This document shows, one piece after another, positions 8,842 through 18,744 of a stretch of DNA of 46,775 nt (positions within the stretch are counted from its first letter, which is position 1; every line of letters begins with the position of its first letter). The DNA lies in contig SBGX01000017.1 of assembly GCA_006226425.1 (NCBI GenBank), positions 1 through 46,775 on the forward strand, given 5' to 3'. The stretch is from Bacteroidota bacterium. Its GTDB lineage: Bacteria > Bacteroidota > Bacteroidia > Flavobacteriales_D > Crocinitomicaceae. The notes under the pieces are model-generated. The model searched no databases. It was given only the letters and a program-made list of their open reading frames with translations, and was not told the origin of the DNA. Both the position numbers and the translations under genes were made by a program.

Positions 8842-10458
8842 ATGAGACGACTGACTGCTACTGGCACTAAAATCACATTAGTGCTCGCCCTGTTGACAAT
8901 GGTGGCATGTAAAAAGTTTGAAGATGCCCATTTCGCTAAAACAGCCTGGAATCCCAATCTGGCAATCCCAATCGGACATGCTAAATTCGGTGTATATGAC
9001 GTGTTGGCCCAGATTGATTCCAATGACTTGATTATCATTGATCCACAGACTGGAGAGATTGCATTGGTGTACAATAGTGAAATTGCTTCATTCAGCTCTA
9101 CGAGCATTGTGGATTTTGGAACGGTTTCGGAAACCATAGAGGTGAGTCTGGCAGATCTGAATATTCCGGCATCGGGATCATTTAACGGGTCAGGAAACAC
9201 ATTTAGAACAGAACCGATTACCGTAAATATGCCAAATGGGGTAGAACTGGACTCTGTTTTCTTCAAGGCTGGAACAATGAACCTCCACCTGGAGTCAGAG
9301 TTGAGACATGATCTGGATGTGACGATGACCTTTACGGACATGAAAAAAGGAGGTCCACCCATCACTCGAACGTTCTCCAAGCAATTTAATGGCACAGTCC
9401 CGCAAACGGAAGATATTGCCGTGGATTTGGCTGATGTTCACGCAGATTTTACGCGAGGTGGAATCACGGTGAATGAAACTCAGGTAGATGTGGTTGTGAA
9501 GGTGACAGGAACCGGAGAGCCAATTAATGGGGACGAGAAATTAAGCATGACGATGAGCATTGCAGATGCAGAGTATCACTATGTCAAGGGATATTTTGGT
9601 CAGCAGACTGTTGGACAGTCAATCGATTCGGTCTTGCTTCGGGTCTTTCAAAACGCGGCGGATGGAACTTTTGAACTGCGGAACCCTTACGTAAATTTCT
9701 TCATTGAAAATTCTTTCGGATTCCCAATCCAAATTAATTTGGGTAATCTGAAAACTATCAATGTGAATACGGGAGTGGAAAATAGTCTGCTAAATTATCC
9801 GACAACCATTGATGTAAACTACCCGACCCAATTGGGGCAGGTAGCCAATACGACCTTCCAGTTAAATTCAGATAACACAGACAATCTCTCATCAATCATC
9901 TCACCAACACCCAAGTACTTCCATTATGAAGTCGGTGCCACTTCGAACCCGGCCAATGACAAGGGGATCGATAATTTCATTGAGGATGATAGTCGCTTTG
10001 TCCTGACGGCCGAAGTAGATATGCCTCTGGATGGGCTGGCCTATGGCTTCTCAATTAGTGATACGCTCGATTTTTCCTTCGATCAGGAAACAGATTTGAT
10101 AGATAATGTCACATTCCGCATCATAGTTGACAATGGCTTTCCTGTTAGAGTAGGGACCCAGTTAATGGTATTGGATGAAAACATGAACAAACTATTCGAT
10201 GTATTTTTAAATCCAGAAGATATTGTGGAACCAGCGAAAGTAGATGTGAACGGGAAAGTAAGCCAGCGGGTTCAAAAGATTACAGATATCCCGCTTTCGA
10301 GAGAGCAAATAGATAAGTTATCCAAAGCCAAGAAGGTGGTAGTATATGGAGAAGCCTCGACGACGGATTTTCAGAATGGAACCATGGTGAAATTCTATGA
10401 TTATTATGACATCGGAATCAAACTGGCCATGCAGGTACAGGGAAGTTCTCAATTTTAA
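8842..10458 (+). CDS. Large secreted lipoprotein, unknown function
   Basis: 538 residues with a lipoprotein signal: hydrophobic stretch LVLALLTMVAC with the lipidated cysteine at residue 23, followed by KKFED. The mature protein is Asp/Thr/Val-rich and looks all-beta, with repeated amphipathic strands. No catalytic motif is recognised. The DUF5723 barrel gene follows after 21 bp, so it may be a surface or periplasmic partner of that protein. A TATATTTA element at 8814-8821, one base from TAnnTTTG, sits just upstream and may be its promoter. Lipoprotein status is well supported; role unknown. Confidence 0.7.
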   Translation: MRRLTATGTKITLVLALLTMVACKKFEDAHFAKTAWNPNLAIPIGHAKFGVYDVLAQIDSNDLIIIDPQTGEIALVYNSEIASFSSTSIVDFGTVSETIEVSLADLNIPASGSFNGSGNTFRTEPITVNMPNGVELDSVFFKAGTMNLHLESELRHDLDVTMTFTDMKKGGPPITRTFSKQFNGTVPQTEDIAVDLADVHADFTRGGITVNETQVDVVVKVTGTGEPINGDEKLSMTMSIADAEYHYVKGYFGQQTVGQSIDSVLLRVFQNAADGTFELRNPYVNFFIENSFGFPIQINLGNLKTINVNTGVENSLLNYPTTIDVNYPTQLGQVANTTFQLNSDNTDNLSSIISPTPKYFHYEVGATSNPANDKGIDNFIEDDSRFVLTAEVDMPLDGLAYGFSISDTLDFSFDQETDLIDNVTFRIIVDNGFPVRVGTQLMVLDENMNKLFDVFLNPEDIVEPAKVDVNGKVSQRVQKITDIPLSREQIDKLSKAKKVVVYGEASTTDFQNGTMVKFYDYYDIGIKLAMQVQGSSQF

Positions 10459-10479
10459 TCTCTAACCACTACTAAGAAG

Positions 10480-11868
10480 ATGAAAAGACTGCTGATAACA
10501 TTATTTGCTTCCGTGGGATTGATTTTTAGTCTGGGAGCACAGAAAGATTTTGCATTGTATAACCTGCAGGGAACACCACAGGCGGTGTATGCGAATCCGG
10601 CATTTGTACCGAAAACAAAAATTTATGTAAGTATTCCGGGCTTGTCGTTTACGAATTTGGGAGTTTCGAACAGTGCATTCTCCTTTAATGACCTGGTGAC
10701 CCAAAGACCAGATGATTCCCTGGAATGGAATACAACATCGCTATTTTCAAAACTGAAAGACCTCAATGTGTTTTCATTGAACATGCAAAATGAGATTTTT
10801 GGATTTGGGTTTAAACTACATGAATCCTATTTCAATTTTTCGATGATGCACCAGACCAAATTTGACCTGCTTTATCCAGGAGATTTGTTCAAATTGGCGT
10901 TTAAGGGGAATGCAGAGTTTCTGGGGCAACGTGCTTCAATGAACGGAATCGGGGTGAATCTCTCGTCATACATGACCTATAACTTTGGTTTTGCAAGACG
11001 CCTGGGAGATACCTTCCATGTAGGAGGACGTTTGAAGATCGCTTCTGGAATAGCCAACTTCAGGACAAAGAAAACAGTGTTAGGTCTGTATACCGATCCG
11101 GTGACTTATGCGTTGACCGTTGACGGAGGGATGCAGGTGAATTCGTCTAACATTGCTGTATTTACGGATTCTACATCCAATGCCGATCCAAGCATCTTGC
11201 AGAAAAGCGCCTACAATTTTGCAAATAAGGGGGTTGGACTGGACCTTGGAGGAACTTTCCAAATGAACGAAAAAGTAGTACTTTCTGCCAGTGCACTGAA
11301 TCTGGGGACAATTTCCTGGACACAGAATACCAGAAGTTATGAAGTCAAGGATTTCAACTTTAGTTTTGACGGGGTTGACCTGAATGGTTACTTCGTGGAC
11401 AGTTCTGGAACTGACGTATCACAAATGGCAGATGATTTCATTGATACCCTGACACAATTATTTAATGAAGAAGGGGTAGAAGAATCGTATGTGACGGGAA
11501 TGGGAAGCCGTTTTTATGTCGGAGCCACTTATGAATTAACACCGAGCTTTAACGTCGGAGCGACTGTCTTTTCAGAAGTTTTGAATCGTCAGTTTGTTCC
11601 TGGACTTACCATCGCTGCGAATGCACGAGTGAAAGACTGGCTTTTTGCAACCGTAAACTATACGATGTATAATGGCTCTTTTGCCAATTTAGGAGTGGGA
11701 TTGAGTTTACGAGGAGGACCAATTCAATTCTTCATCATGTCGGATAACGTATTGGCCTTTGTCAATCCTTATGGAGCGAAGAGTGCTCATTTGTGTACCG
11801 GACTGGCCATCGCGATTTCTGAGAAGTCGAAGAAAGAGAAGAAAAAGAGCAAGGACGTTATAGAGTAG
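10480..11868 (+). CDS. DUF5723-type outer-membrane protein
   Basis: 462 residues with a signal peptide (MKRLLITLFASVGLIFSLGAQ). The mature N-terminus NLQGTPQAVYANPAFVPKTK matches the start of DUF5723 proteins, which resemble FadL/PorV-like barrels in that they begin with an 'ANPA' block. The rest has many glycine/aromatic strands, such as RLGDTFHVGGRLKIASG, NVGATVFSEVLNRQF and FANLGVGLSLRGG. The last 20 or so residues form a Lys-rich tail (EKSKKEKKKSKDV). It follows the lipoprotein gene by 21 bp and precedes the bestrophin-like gene by 6 bp. Transport substrate, if any, is unknown. Confidence 0.75.
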   Translation: MKRLLITLFASVGLIFSLGAQKDFALYNLQGTPQAVYANPAFVPKTKIYVSIPGLSFTNLGVSNSAFSFNDLVTQRPDDSLEWNTTSLFSKLKDLNVFSLNMQNEIFGFGFKLHESYFNFSMMHQTKFDLLYPGDLFKLAFKGNAEFLGQRASMNGIGVNLSSYMTYNFGFARRLGDTFHVGGRLKIASGIANFRTKKTVLGLYTDPVTYALTVDGGMQVNSSNIAVFTDSTSNADPSILQKSAYNFANKGVGLDLGGTFQMNEKVVLSASALNLGTISWTQNTRSYEVKDFNFSFDGVDLNGYFVDSSGTDVSQMADDFIDTLTQLFNEEGVEESYVTGMGSRFYVGATYELTPSFNVGATVFSEVLNRQFVPGLTIAANARVKDWLFATVNYTMYNGSFANLGVGLSLRGGPIQFFIMSDNVLAFVNPYGAKSAHLCTGLAIAISEKSKKEKKKSKDVIE

Positions 11869-11874
11869 GAGTAT

Positions 11875-12744
11875 ATGATCAAATACAATCCGAAAAGCTG
11901 GGTTGCGCTTATTTTTGCCCTCAATAAAAGTGACACCTTACGCATCCTTTGGAAAGAATTAATTTACATGGCCGTTTTTACAGCGGCCATTGCTTATTTG
12001 GCGATCCACCATTTTAAACCAAAGATCGACCTGACCGAGTTGAAGACAGCTTATTCGCTCATAGGTTTTGTAATTTCTTTGTTGCTGGTCTTCCGAACAA
12101 ATACAGCGTATGATCGTTGGTGGGAAGGGAGGAAGCAATGGGGAGCATTGGTGAACGATTGCCGAAACCTGGCCATTAAGATCAGATCGTTTGGGAAAAC
12201 AGAAGAAGATCGACTTTTTTTCACCCGGATGATCTCCAATTTTCCCTTGGCACTCAAGGAGCACCTCAGAAACAGTAAAGAGCTTGAAATCCTGGAATTG
12301 ACCGCAGAGGAACGAAAAATCCTGGAGGAGAAAGAACATGTCCCATTGGAAATCAGCGCCATGCTAAGTGATCGGGTAAAGAAACTGAAAGATGAAGCAA
12401 CCGTGTCACAGGAAGAAGCGTTGATCCTGGATCGGAACCTCAACGCCCTGATGGATGTTTGCGGTGCATGTGAACGGATTAAGAATACGCCGATTCCATT
12501 CTCATATAGCTTGTTTTTGAAAAAATTCATATTTGTCTATGTGATTACACTGCCCCTGGCCTTTGTGACTACTTTTGGATATTATTCCGTGCTGATTGCC
12601 TGTTTCTTTTTCTACGTATTGGTTAGTATGGAAGTATTGGCTGAAGAAATAGAGGATCCCTTCGGGAAAGACGACAATGATTTACCAACGGATGAACTGG
12701 CGGAGAAAATAAAGAAATCGGTTGGAGAGGTACTTCTGAGGTAA
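11875..12744 (+). CDS. Bestrophin-like anion channel
   Basis: 289-residue inner-membrane protein of the bestrophin/UPF0187 family. Bacterial homologues form pentameric ion channels. Family marks are the N-terminal KSWVALIFALNKSDTLR segment, the first hydrophobic segment ELIYMAVFTAAIAYLAI, and the TM2 region FVISLLLVFRTNTAYDRWWEGRK, whose RTN.AYDRWWE.R block is the strongest signature. Two more membrane segments lie at about 215-250, and a conserved acidic EEIEDPFG motif follows. It starts 6 bp after the DUF5723 gene. Ion preference cannot be read from the sequence. Confidence 0.9.
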   Translation: MIKYNPKSWVALIFALNKSDTLRILWKELIYMAVFTAAIAYLAIHHFKPKIDLTELKTAYSLIGFVISLLLVFRTNTAYDRWWEGRKQWGALVNDCRNLAIKIRSFGKTEEDRLFFTRMISNFPLALKEHLRNSKELEILELTAEERKILEEKEHVPLEISAMLSDRVKKLKDEATVSQEEALILDRNLNALMDVCGACERIKNTPIPFSYSLFLKKFIFVYVITLPLAFVTTFGYYSVLIACFFFYVLVSMEVLAEEIEDPFGKDDNDLPTDELAEKIKKSVGEVLLR

Positions 12745-12823
12745 TTTATTGCCGAGGTATGGAAAATCATGAATATTTCGCGTAATTTTGCAAGCCCGCT
12801 AAATGGGCCTATTTCACATGAGT

Positions 12824-14620
12824 ATGAAACACATACGAAATTTTTGTATCATCGCCCATATTGACCATGGGAAGAGTACCCTTGCAGATCGCTTGTTACA
12901 AACCACGAATACCATTTCGGAAAGAGAGATGCAGGATCAGGCGTTGGATAATATGGATTTGGAGCGAGAGCGCGGAATTACAATCAAGAGCCACGCGATC
13001 CAAATGGAGTATGAGTACGAAGGGGAAAAGTATGTGTTGAACCTCATTGATACCCCTGGACACGTCGATTTTTCCTATGAAGTATCACGTTCCATTGCGG
13101 CTTGCGAGGGAGCATTGTTGATTGTGGATGCATCTCAGGGAATAGAAGCACAGACCATTTCCAACTTGTATTTGGCTTTGGAGCACGATTTGGAGATCAT
13201 TCCTATCCTTAATAAAATGGACCTTCCGGGAGCTATGCCGGAAGAAGTGGCCGATCAGATTATTGATTTGTTAGGTTGTGATCCGGAAGACATTATTCAG
13301 GCGTCCGGGAAAACAGGACTGGGAGTCGAAGAAATTCTAAAAGCCGTAATCACAAGAATTAAAGCACCCAAAGGAGACGAGAATGAGCCCTTGCAAGCGA
13401 TGATTTTTGATTCGGTGTTTAACCCCTTTCGTGGAATTATTGCCTATTTCCGGGTGAAAAACGGAGTGTTGCACAAAGGAGATAAAGTCAAGTTTTTCAA
13501 CACCGGAAAAACGTACTTTGCAGATGAAGTGGGGATCCTGAAAATGGATCTGAGTCCGAAGAAAGAAGTTCGGGCAGGAGATGTGGGATACATTATCTCC
13601 GGGATTAAACAGGCTAATGAAGTTAAGGTCGGGGATACAATTACCCTGGTGGAAAGACCTTGTCAGGATGCTATCCGTGGATTTGAGGATGTGAAACCAA
13701 TGGTTTTCGCAGGAATTTATCCGGTAGAAACCGATGATTATGAAGAGTTGCGGTATTCCATGGAAAAACTTCAGTTGAATGATTCTTCGCTGGTCTTTGA
13801 ACCGGAGTCGTCAGCTGCGCTTGGTTTCGGATTCCGATGTGGATTCCTGGGAATGTTGCACATGGAGATCATACAGGAACGGCTGGAAAGAGAATTTAAC
13901 ATGACGGTGATCACAACGGTTCCCAACGTGTCCTACTTCTGTTACATGAAGAGGGAGCCGGAGGAAGCGATACTGGTAAATAATCCATCTGAGTTGCCTG
14001 ATCCTTCTGGAATAGATCATATTGAGGAACCTTTCATAAAAGCCCAGGTAATTACCAAGGCAGAGTATGTAGGTCCTGTAATGAATTTGTGCATCGAAAA
14101 AAGAGGAGAACTCAAGAATCAGGTGTACCTGACTCAAGACCGGGTGGAGCTGTCTTTTGAAATGCCTCTCGCGGAAATCGTTTTTGATTTTTACGATCGT
14201 TTGAAATCGGTCTCCAGAGGCTATGCATCCTTTGATTATCATCCCATTGGATATAAGAATTCCGATTTGATTAAGATGGATTTGATGCTGAATGGAGAAC
14301 AAATTGATGCGCTTTCTGCCTTGGTGCACCGAAGCAATGCATTTGATTTGGGGAAAAGGATTTGTATCAAATTGAAAGAGTTGATTCCGAGACAACAGTT
14401 CGAGATTCCGATTCAGGCAGCAATTGGGGCAAAAATCATCGCCCGGGAAACAATCAAGGCCCTGCGGAAGGATGTAACCGCCAAATGTTATGGGGGAGAC
14501 ATTACCCGAAAAAGAAAGCTGTTGGAGAAACAGAAGGAAGGGAAGAAGCGTATGCGACAGGTAGGAAAGGTAGAAGTTCCACAAGAAGCCTTCCTCGCAG
14601 TTCTTAAACTCAACGATTAA
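12824..14620 (+). CDS. lepA: Elongation factor 4 (ribosome back-translocase)
   Basis: Translational GTPase LepA/EF4, which binds the ribosome and can reverse or remodel translocation. The protein has the P-loop AHIDHGKST, the switch I/II region with RGITIK and DTPGHVDF, the NKMDLPGA G4 motif, and the LepA-specific C-terminal domain ending in a basic region rich in Lys/Arg. I start at the ATG at 12824 (MKHIRNF..., 598 residues) because E. coli LepA begins with MKNIRNF and is of similar length. In-frame ATGs at 12818 and 12803 are alternatives; the 12803 codon sits inside a small GCCC/GGGC inverted repeat. The dehydrogenase gene follows after 4 bp. Confidence 0.97.
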   Translation: MKHIRNFCIIAHIDHGKSTLADRLLQTTNTISEREMQDQALDNMDLERERGITIKSHAIQMEYEYEGEKYVLNLIDTPGHVDFSYEVSRSIAACEGALLIVDASQGIEAQTISNLYLALEHDLEIIPILNKMDLPGAMPEEVADQIIDLLGCDPEDIIQASGKTGLGVEEILKAVITRIKAPKGDENEPLQAMIFDSVFNPFRGIIAYFRVKNGVLHKGDKVKFFNTGKTYFADEVGILKMDLSPKKEVRAGDVGYIISGIKQANEVKVGDTITLVERPCQDAIRGFEDVKPMVFAGIYPVETDDYEELRYSMEKLQLNDSSLVFEPESSAALGFGFRCGFLGMLHMEIIQERLEREFNMTVITTVPNVSYFCYMKREPEEAILVNNPSELPDPSGIDHIEEPFIKAQVITKAEYVGPVMNLCIEKRGELKNQVYLTQDRVELSFEMPLAEIVFDFYDRLKSVSRGYASFDYHPIGYKNSDLIKMDLMLNGEQIDALSALVHRSNAFDLGKRICIKLKELIPRQQFEIPIQAAIGAKIIARETIKALRKDVTAKCYGGDITRKRKLLEKQKEGKKRMRQVGKVEVPQEAFLAVLKLND

Positions 14621-14624
14621 AAAG

Positions 14625-15566
14625 ATGATTAAAGTACTTTTTCTGGACCAGGTACATGGGGCACTGGAAAAAGGGCTTGAAGCAGGATCATACCATTGCG
14701 TGGACGGAACGGCCATGGATCGTGATACCATTCGACGCGAATTGGCAGATACGGAAGGAATTGTGATACGATCCCGCTTTCCTATGACGGAAGAATTCCT
14801 GAAAGATGCTCCCAAACTACGTTTCATAGCGCGCTCTGGGGCAGGGATGGAAAATATCGATGAAAATTATTGCCAGCAGCGCGGAATCATTTTGATCAAT
14901 GCACCAGAGGGAAACCGGAATGCAGTGGGAGAGCATGCATTGGCAATGTTATTGGCCTTGTTGAACAAATTGCATACGGCGGATCGTGATGTTCGTTCGG
15001 GCTTGTGGGAAAGAGAGAAGAACCGGGGAGAGGAACTGGATGGAAAAACGGTGGGCATTATAGGATATGGAAACAATGGGAGTGCCTTTGCTCGCAAACT
15101 AAGGGGCTTCGATGTTCGTGTGTTGGCCTATGACAAGTACAAAACAGCCTTTGGAGACGATTGGGTTCGGGAAAGTACGATGTCGGAATTGTTTGAACAG
15201 GCAGATGTCATCAGCTTTCATATTCCTCAGAATGAGGAAACAATTTTCATGGGAGATCGGACATTTTTCGAATCCTTTAAAAAGCAGTTATTCGTGATTA
15301 ATCTGGCCAGAGGGAAGATCGTTCGAATTGCGGATTTGCTACAGGCCATCACTTCCGGGAAGGTAAAAGGAGCTGCTTTAGACGTATTGGAATTTGAAAA
15401 GTCGAGTTTTGAGAACATGTTTGAAGGGGAAATGCCACAAGAATTCAAAGAACTTCTCGATTCCGATCAGGTCATTTTAAGTCCGCATGTTGGTGGATGG
15501 ACTCAGGAAAGTTATCGCCGATTGAGTGAAGTATTGCTCGAAAAGATCCGAAATCAATTTGGATAG
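14625..15566 (+). CDS. D-2-hydroxyacid dehydrogenase (NAD-binding)
   Basis: 313-residue member of the D-isomer-specific 2-hydroxyacid dehydrogenase family, related to phosphoglycerate dehydrogenase but without the C-terminal ACT domain. It has the NAD-binding Rossmann motif TVGIIGYGNNGSAFARKL, the catalytic Arg in NLARGKIV, the glutamate in the ALDVLEFE block, and the catalytic His in SPHVGGWT. It should interconvert a 2-keto acid and a D-2-hydroxy acid with NAD(H). Substrate could be 3-phosphoglycerate, glyoxylate, hydroxypyruvate or similar, and cannot be fixed here; no serC or serB is adjacent. It lies 4 bp after lepA, so it is probably co-transcribed. Confidence 0.88.
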   Translation: MIKVLFLDQVHGALEKGLEAGSYHCVDGTAMDRDTIRRELADTEGIVIRSRFPMTEEFLKDAPKLRFIARSGAGMENIDENYCQQRGIILINAPEGNRNAVGEHALAMLLALLNKLHTADRDVRSGLWEREKNRGEELDGKTVGIIGYGNNGSAFARKLRGFDVRVLAYDKYKTAFGDDWVRESTMSELFEQADVISFHIPQNEETIFMGDRTFFESFKKQLFVINLARGKIVRIADLLQAITSGKVKGAALDVLEFEKSSFENMFEGEMPQEFKELLDSDQVILSPHVGGWTQESYRRLSEVLLEKIRNQFG

Positions 15567-15654
15567 CTGTTACATAATGACTTGATTTTCAGTATGTTTT
15601 AATTTTTGGCACGCCTTTTGAAATGTTCGTGGTGTAATTTTAAAACCACAAACG

Positions 15655-16158
15655 ATGAAAAAGAGCAAAGTAGTATGGATGGTATTGATGACAGCATTAG
15701 TATCGATTGGAATGGTATCCTGTAAAAAGGAAGGATGTACGGATTCGAATGCCTTGAATTATAGTTCAAAAGCAAAAAAGGATGATGGTACATGTACTTA
15801 TCCAACGCCTGATCCACAACCAACAAACACCGAGTTGCTGACAGCAGGAATTTGGAATTTTTCTGAAGTAAGTACCACTGGCGGGCAAGCCTTGCAGAAT
15901 CAGATGGACACTTTCTTCATGAATTCAACCGCTGATTTCCAGACAAATGGAAATTTGGTATTCAACTTTCCGAATGAGCCGACTGCGAATGAGACAAAAA
16001 CATGGGAGTTTATGTCGAATGAAACGCAGATGATCCTTGATAAGGGGACGGAAAAGGAAGACACCATTGATGTATTGACATTGAATACAACTTCCCTGGT
16101 GATCAAGTTTATCGATGAAGATAGCGGAAGCCCGATTACGGTTTCCTGGAAACATTGA
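15655..16158 (+). CDS. Small lipocalin-like lipoprotein
   Basis: 167 residues with a lipoprotein signal; Cys23 is followed by KKEG. Directly after the signal comes a short Cys-bounded block C-T-D-S-N-A-L-N-Y ... D-D-G-T-C, a motif repeated in many Bacteroidetes surface proteins. A Pro/Thr linker follows. The remainder, with LLTAGIWNFSEV and a W-E-F strand, resembles a lipocalin-like barrel domain. A hairpin terminator follows at 16182-16207, so it is likely monocistronic. Function unknown. Confidence 0.72.
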   Translation: MKKSKVVWMVLMTALVSIGMVSCKKEGCTDSNALNYSSKAKKDDGTCTYPTPDPQPTNTELLTAGIWNFSEVSTTGGQALQNQMDTFFMNSTADFQTNGNLVFNFPNEPTANETKTWEFMSNETQMILDKGTEKEDTIDVLTLNTTSLVIKFIDEDSGSPITVSWKH

Positions 16159-16181
16159 TAGGTGAGATCTGAATAGTTCAA

Positions 16182-16207
16182 AGTCCGGTGAAAGCCGGAC
16201 TTTTTTT
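16182..16207 (+). terminator. Rho-independent terminator after the lipocalin-like gene
   Basis: Seven-base stem AGTCCGG / CCGGACT around a six-base loop (TGAAAG), with the final pairing T leading into a run of seven T residues. It starts 24 bp after the stop of the lipocalin-like lipoprotein gene, in the 196-bp gap before the next gene. Confidence 0.85.
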
Positions 16208-16354
16208 GTTTGTTATACACTCCCCGAAAACACAGGTGTTGAAGGTTAAAATGATCCTTCAAAGACAAACTTTTTATCGATCAATTTTAGGGGTAAAATA
16301 ATTTGTTTCGGTCATTCATGTAAGTAACCTAATTTTAATTAAACCTTTTACAAC

Positions 16355-17041
16355 ATGAAAACGAACACTGGCCGTTTATGGCTCGTTTGTGCCTGCTTTT
16401 TAGGAGCATGCAGCTATCTGGGAAGAGCACAAACACAATCAATCTTCAAAAAAGTAGACTACGGAATTCAGCTCGGAACATTGGGCCCCGGCATCGTCAC
16501 AAAGTACGATTTCAACAATCGCCACGCCGTCCGTTTTTCGGGAAGTTTTGCTCAAATCAGCCTTCGAAAAAAGTATAACCTGGGAGACGTTTACACGGAT
16601 CGAACTCGTACGCTGAGAACTGGTGGAATCGGTTTGGTATATGACTGGAAGCCATTGGAGCAATTGGAAGACCTGAAATTAAGCGGAGGAATTTTCTACC
16701 AGTTCCACCGACTGAATGAAAATCGGAATTACGAACTAGACAACCGCGGAAATCGGGAAAACCTGGGAAGCCTTCAGATCGATGTACGAACCTTTCCGGT
16801 GAATCCTTATCTGGGAGCCATTCTGGGGAAAATAGATCCGGAGAGAAGATGGAATCTGATCCTGGAGTGTGGAGTACTGTTTCATGCCAGGCCGCAAGTC
16901 GATTTTACAGGGACGGGCCTCGTAGCACCCACAGCTGAACAGGATGAGATCATCGAGGGTAATCTACGCAATTACAATTTTTATCCGAACCTAAACATTC
17001 AACTTTATTACAATCTAAACTACAAGAACAATGAAAACTAG
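16355..17041 (+). CDS. Secreted beta-barrel-like protein, unknown
   Basis: 228 residues with an N-terminal signal (hydrophobic stretch LWLVCACFLGACSYLGRAQ). The mature protein has short alternating strands, such as VDYGIQLGTLGPGIVTKYDF, HAVRFSGSFAQISL and NPYLGAILGKI, and ends with YNFYPNLNIQLYYNLNYK. This is typical of small outer-membrane barrels. No family name is recognised with confidence. Its 3' end overlaps the next gene by 11 bp, which points to translational coupling and a joint role. The region upstream (16208-16354) contains AT-rich sequence without a clear -33/-7 pair. Confidence 0.65.
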   Translation: MKTNTGRLWLVCACFLGACSYLGRAQTQSIFKKVDYGIQLGTLGPGIVTKYDFNNRHAVRFSGSFAQISLRKKYNLGDVYTDRTRTLRTGGIGLVYDWKPLEQLEDLKLSGGIFYQFHRLNENRNYELDNRGNRENLGSLQIDVRTFPVNPYLGAILGKIDPERRWNLILECGVLFHARPQVDFTGTGLVAPTAEQDEIIEGNLRNYNFYPNLNIQLYYNLNYKNNEN

Positions 17042-18632
17042 TACAAGAATATGGAAGGCATCTGTCATGATGCTATTGCTCATCTTCGTCGGAAGCATGG
17101 GATGTAAAAAACCGACCGAAGGAGTGAAATTAATTTACGGAACAAACACGGTGGAGACGAGCATTGCTCTGCAGTTCTTCAATGCCGCAACAGGAGAGGC
17201 GATCGGAATGAATGGGGAGAAGGTTGAAATTACGGTGGAAGGACGCGACAAAGATTTGGTGGTTGACAATGCCGGAGGAAACCGAATCAAGGTAGTGAAC
17301 GGAATTGCGGTGTTGGGAATAAAAAAGGGAACAGTGATTAGTGAACAGCAACCCTTAAAATTTCACGTGGTGGCACATGTGAATGGTTACCTGAGTACCA
17401 GTGTTTCCTATACGATAGTTAACACGACCCCTCAATACCGAAAAGTGTACATGGTACAGCTAGGAAATGAGCCTGGTGGCGTGGCAACGGCTGAAGATCA
17501 CAGTGTCACGACCAATGCTTCTGGAATAACGAGTCAAACGGTGGTTGTCAATACACCGCTTCCGAATACAACTTTTGAGAAAACAGGAGCAGTCGTAACG
17601 ATTCCGGCCGGGACTCAACTGCTGGACGAATTCATGATGCCTGTAACGGGAAACATCACCACAACGCTTACCTATTTCAATAATCTTGATGAAACATCAC
17701 TTCAATCCTTTCCAGGAGGTTTCGCAGTGACCACGGAGGAGTTTGGAGATATAGTGTTCAAGACGGCCGGATTCATTGCCATGGAAATGAAGAACGATCA
17801 GGGAGTGGAAGTAAAGAATTTCGGAACGCCCATTCAAATGAAGGTCGAAATTCCAGCTCAGACAAGCAATGAAAAAGGAGAACAAATCACGGAGGGAATG
17901 ATTGTCCCCATCTGGAGTTATGAACCTGAAAATGGCAACTGGACCAAAGAGTCCGAACCACAAATCGAAATGAATAACGCAAGTGGTAAGTATGAGGTGA
18001 ATTATGACATGATTCACTTGTCATATTGGAATCTGGATTGGCATTACCCGGGGAGTTGTTCCGTGGGGGCTGAAATTAACATAACGACTGAAAGTAATAC
18101 GCCATACGAATTACGTTTGTATTATGCAGACGGCACCATGTACGGATATGCGGGTTATCATAGCGGTAACTATTCCTTTAACTTTATAAATGCCTTTCCG
18201 AATCAACCGATGGTGTTAAAAGCGTTTGAGACTGGTACGGGCTGTTCGGCACAGGTGAATGTAATGGGGCAGGTGAGTATTCAGGATTTATGCAGTGGAA
18301 ATTATCAACTCAATTTACAACCGATAAGCAGTACGAATAAGGAAATTGTTGTAAAAGTGAATGCCACCTGTGCGAACCGTCCGGGACATGTTATTCGTCC
18401 GACGGCACAAGTTTGGGCGCTGGATCTTAGTTGTCCCTACTACTGGATTCTGGTTGGAAACATGGAAAATGGCGAGTTGAAAACAAGTGCTCTTGAGTAT
18501 GGAAAAACCTATTATTTTGGGGCTGTTCTAGGTGGAGAATGGCTGCAGCACAACGAGTCTTTTACAATAGATCAGGAGGAATATTCCTACAATCAGGAAC
18601 TCCCGGCAAACCTTTGCCATCTCTTTAATTAA
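17031..18632 (+). CDS. Large secreted lipoprotein, unknown
   Basis: 533 residues with a lipoprotein signal: hydrophobic MMLLLIFVGSMGC with the lipidated Cys at 25, followed by KKPTEG. The mature part appears to be all-beta, with carboxypeptidase-regulatory-like features in the first third (FFNAATGEAIG, then a VTVEG-type strand, then KFHVVAHVNGYLSTSVSYTI). The second half carries several cysteines and Tyr/Trp-rich strands. The start codon overlaps the end of the preceding barrel gene by 11 bp. A terminator follows at 18661. The sequence suggests a cell-surface or periplasmic binding role, but no activity can be assigned. Confidence 0.68.
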   Translation: MKTSTRIWKASVMMLLLIFVGSMGCKKPTEGVKLIYGTNTVETSIALQFFNAATGEAIGMNGEKVEITVEGRDKDLVVDNAGGNRIKVVNGIAVLGIKKGTVISEQQPLKFHVVAHVNGYLSTSVSYTIVNTTPQYRKVYMVQLGNEPGGVATAEDHSVTTNASGITSQTVVVNTPLPNTTFEKTGAVVTIPAGTQLLDEFMMPVTGNITTTLTYFNNLDETSLQSFPGGFAVTTEEFGDIVFKTAGFIAMEMKNDQGVEVKNFGTPIQMKVEIPAQTSNEKGEQITEGMIVPIWSYEPENGNWTKESEPQIEMNNASGKYEVNYDMIHLSYWNLDWHYPGSCSVGAEINITTESNTPYELRLYYADGTMYGYAGYHSGNYSFNFINAFPNQPMVLKAFETGTGCSAQVNVMGQVSIQDLCSGNYQLNLQPISSTNKEIVVKVNATCANRPGHVIRPTAQVWALDLSCPYYWILVGNMENGELKTSALEYGKTYYFGAVLGGEWLQHNESFTIDQEEYSYNQELPANLCHLFN

Positions 18633-18660
18633 AAAGTTGCCAAAACAAAAGCTACGAAAA

Positions 18661-18685
18661 GCTCCCTCAACGGGGGCTTTTTTTG
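18661..18685 (+). terminator. Rho-independent terminator upstream of the nuo operon
   Basis: Stem AGCTCCC / GGGGGCT (one G-U pair) with a five-base loop, followed by six more T residues. It ends the lipoprotein transcript 28 bp after its stop codon and isolates it from the nuo promoter. Confidence 0.75.
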
Positions 18686-18744
18686 CTGTTGATCGGCGTG
18701 AAACCGGGCTTGGTCGATGGATGACAAATTCGCCCGGAATAGTA

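Noticed and set aside
13811-14827. 338-codon open frame on the minus strand
   Set aside because: It is antisense to lepA and the following dehydrogenase, which have clear homology; the translated protein has no recognisable features.
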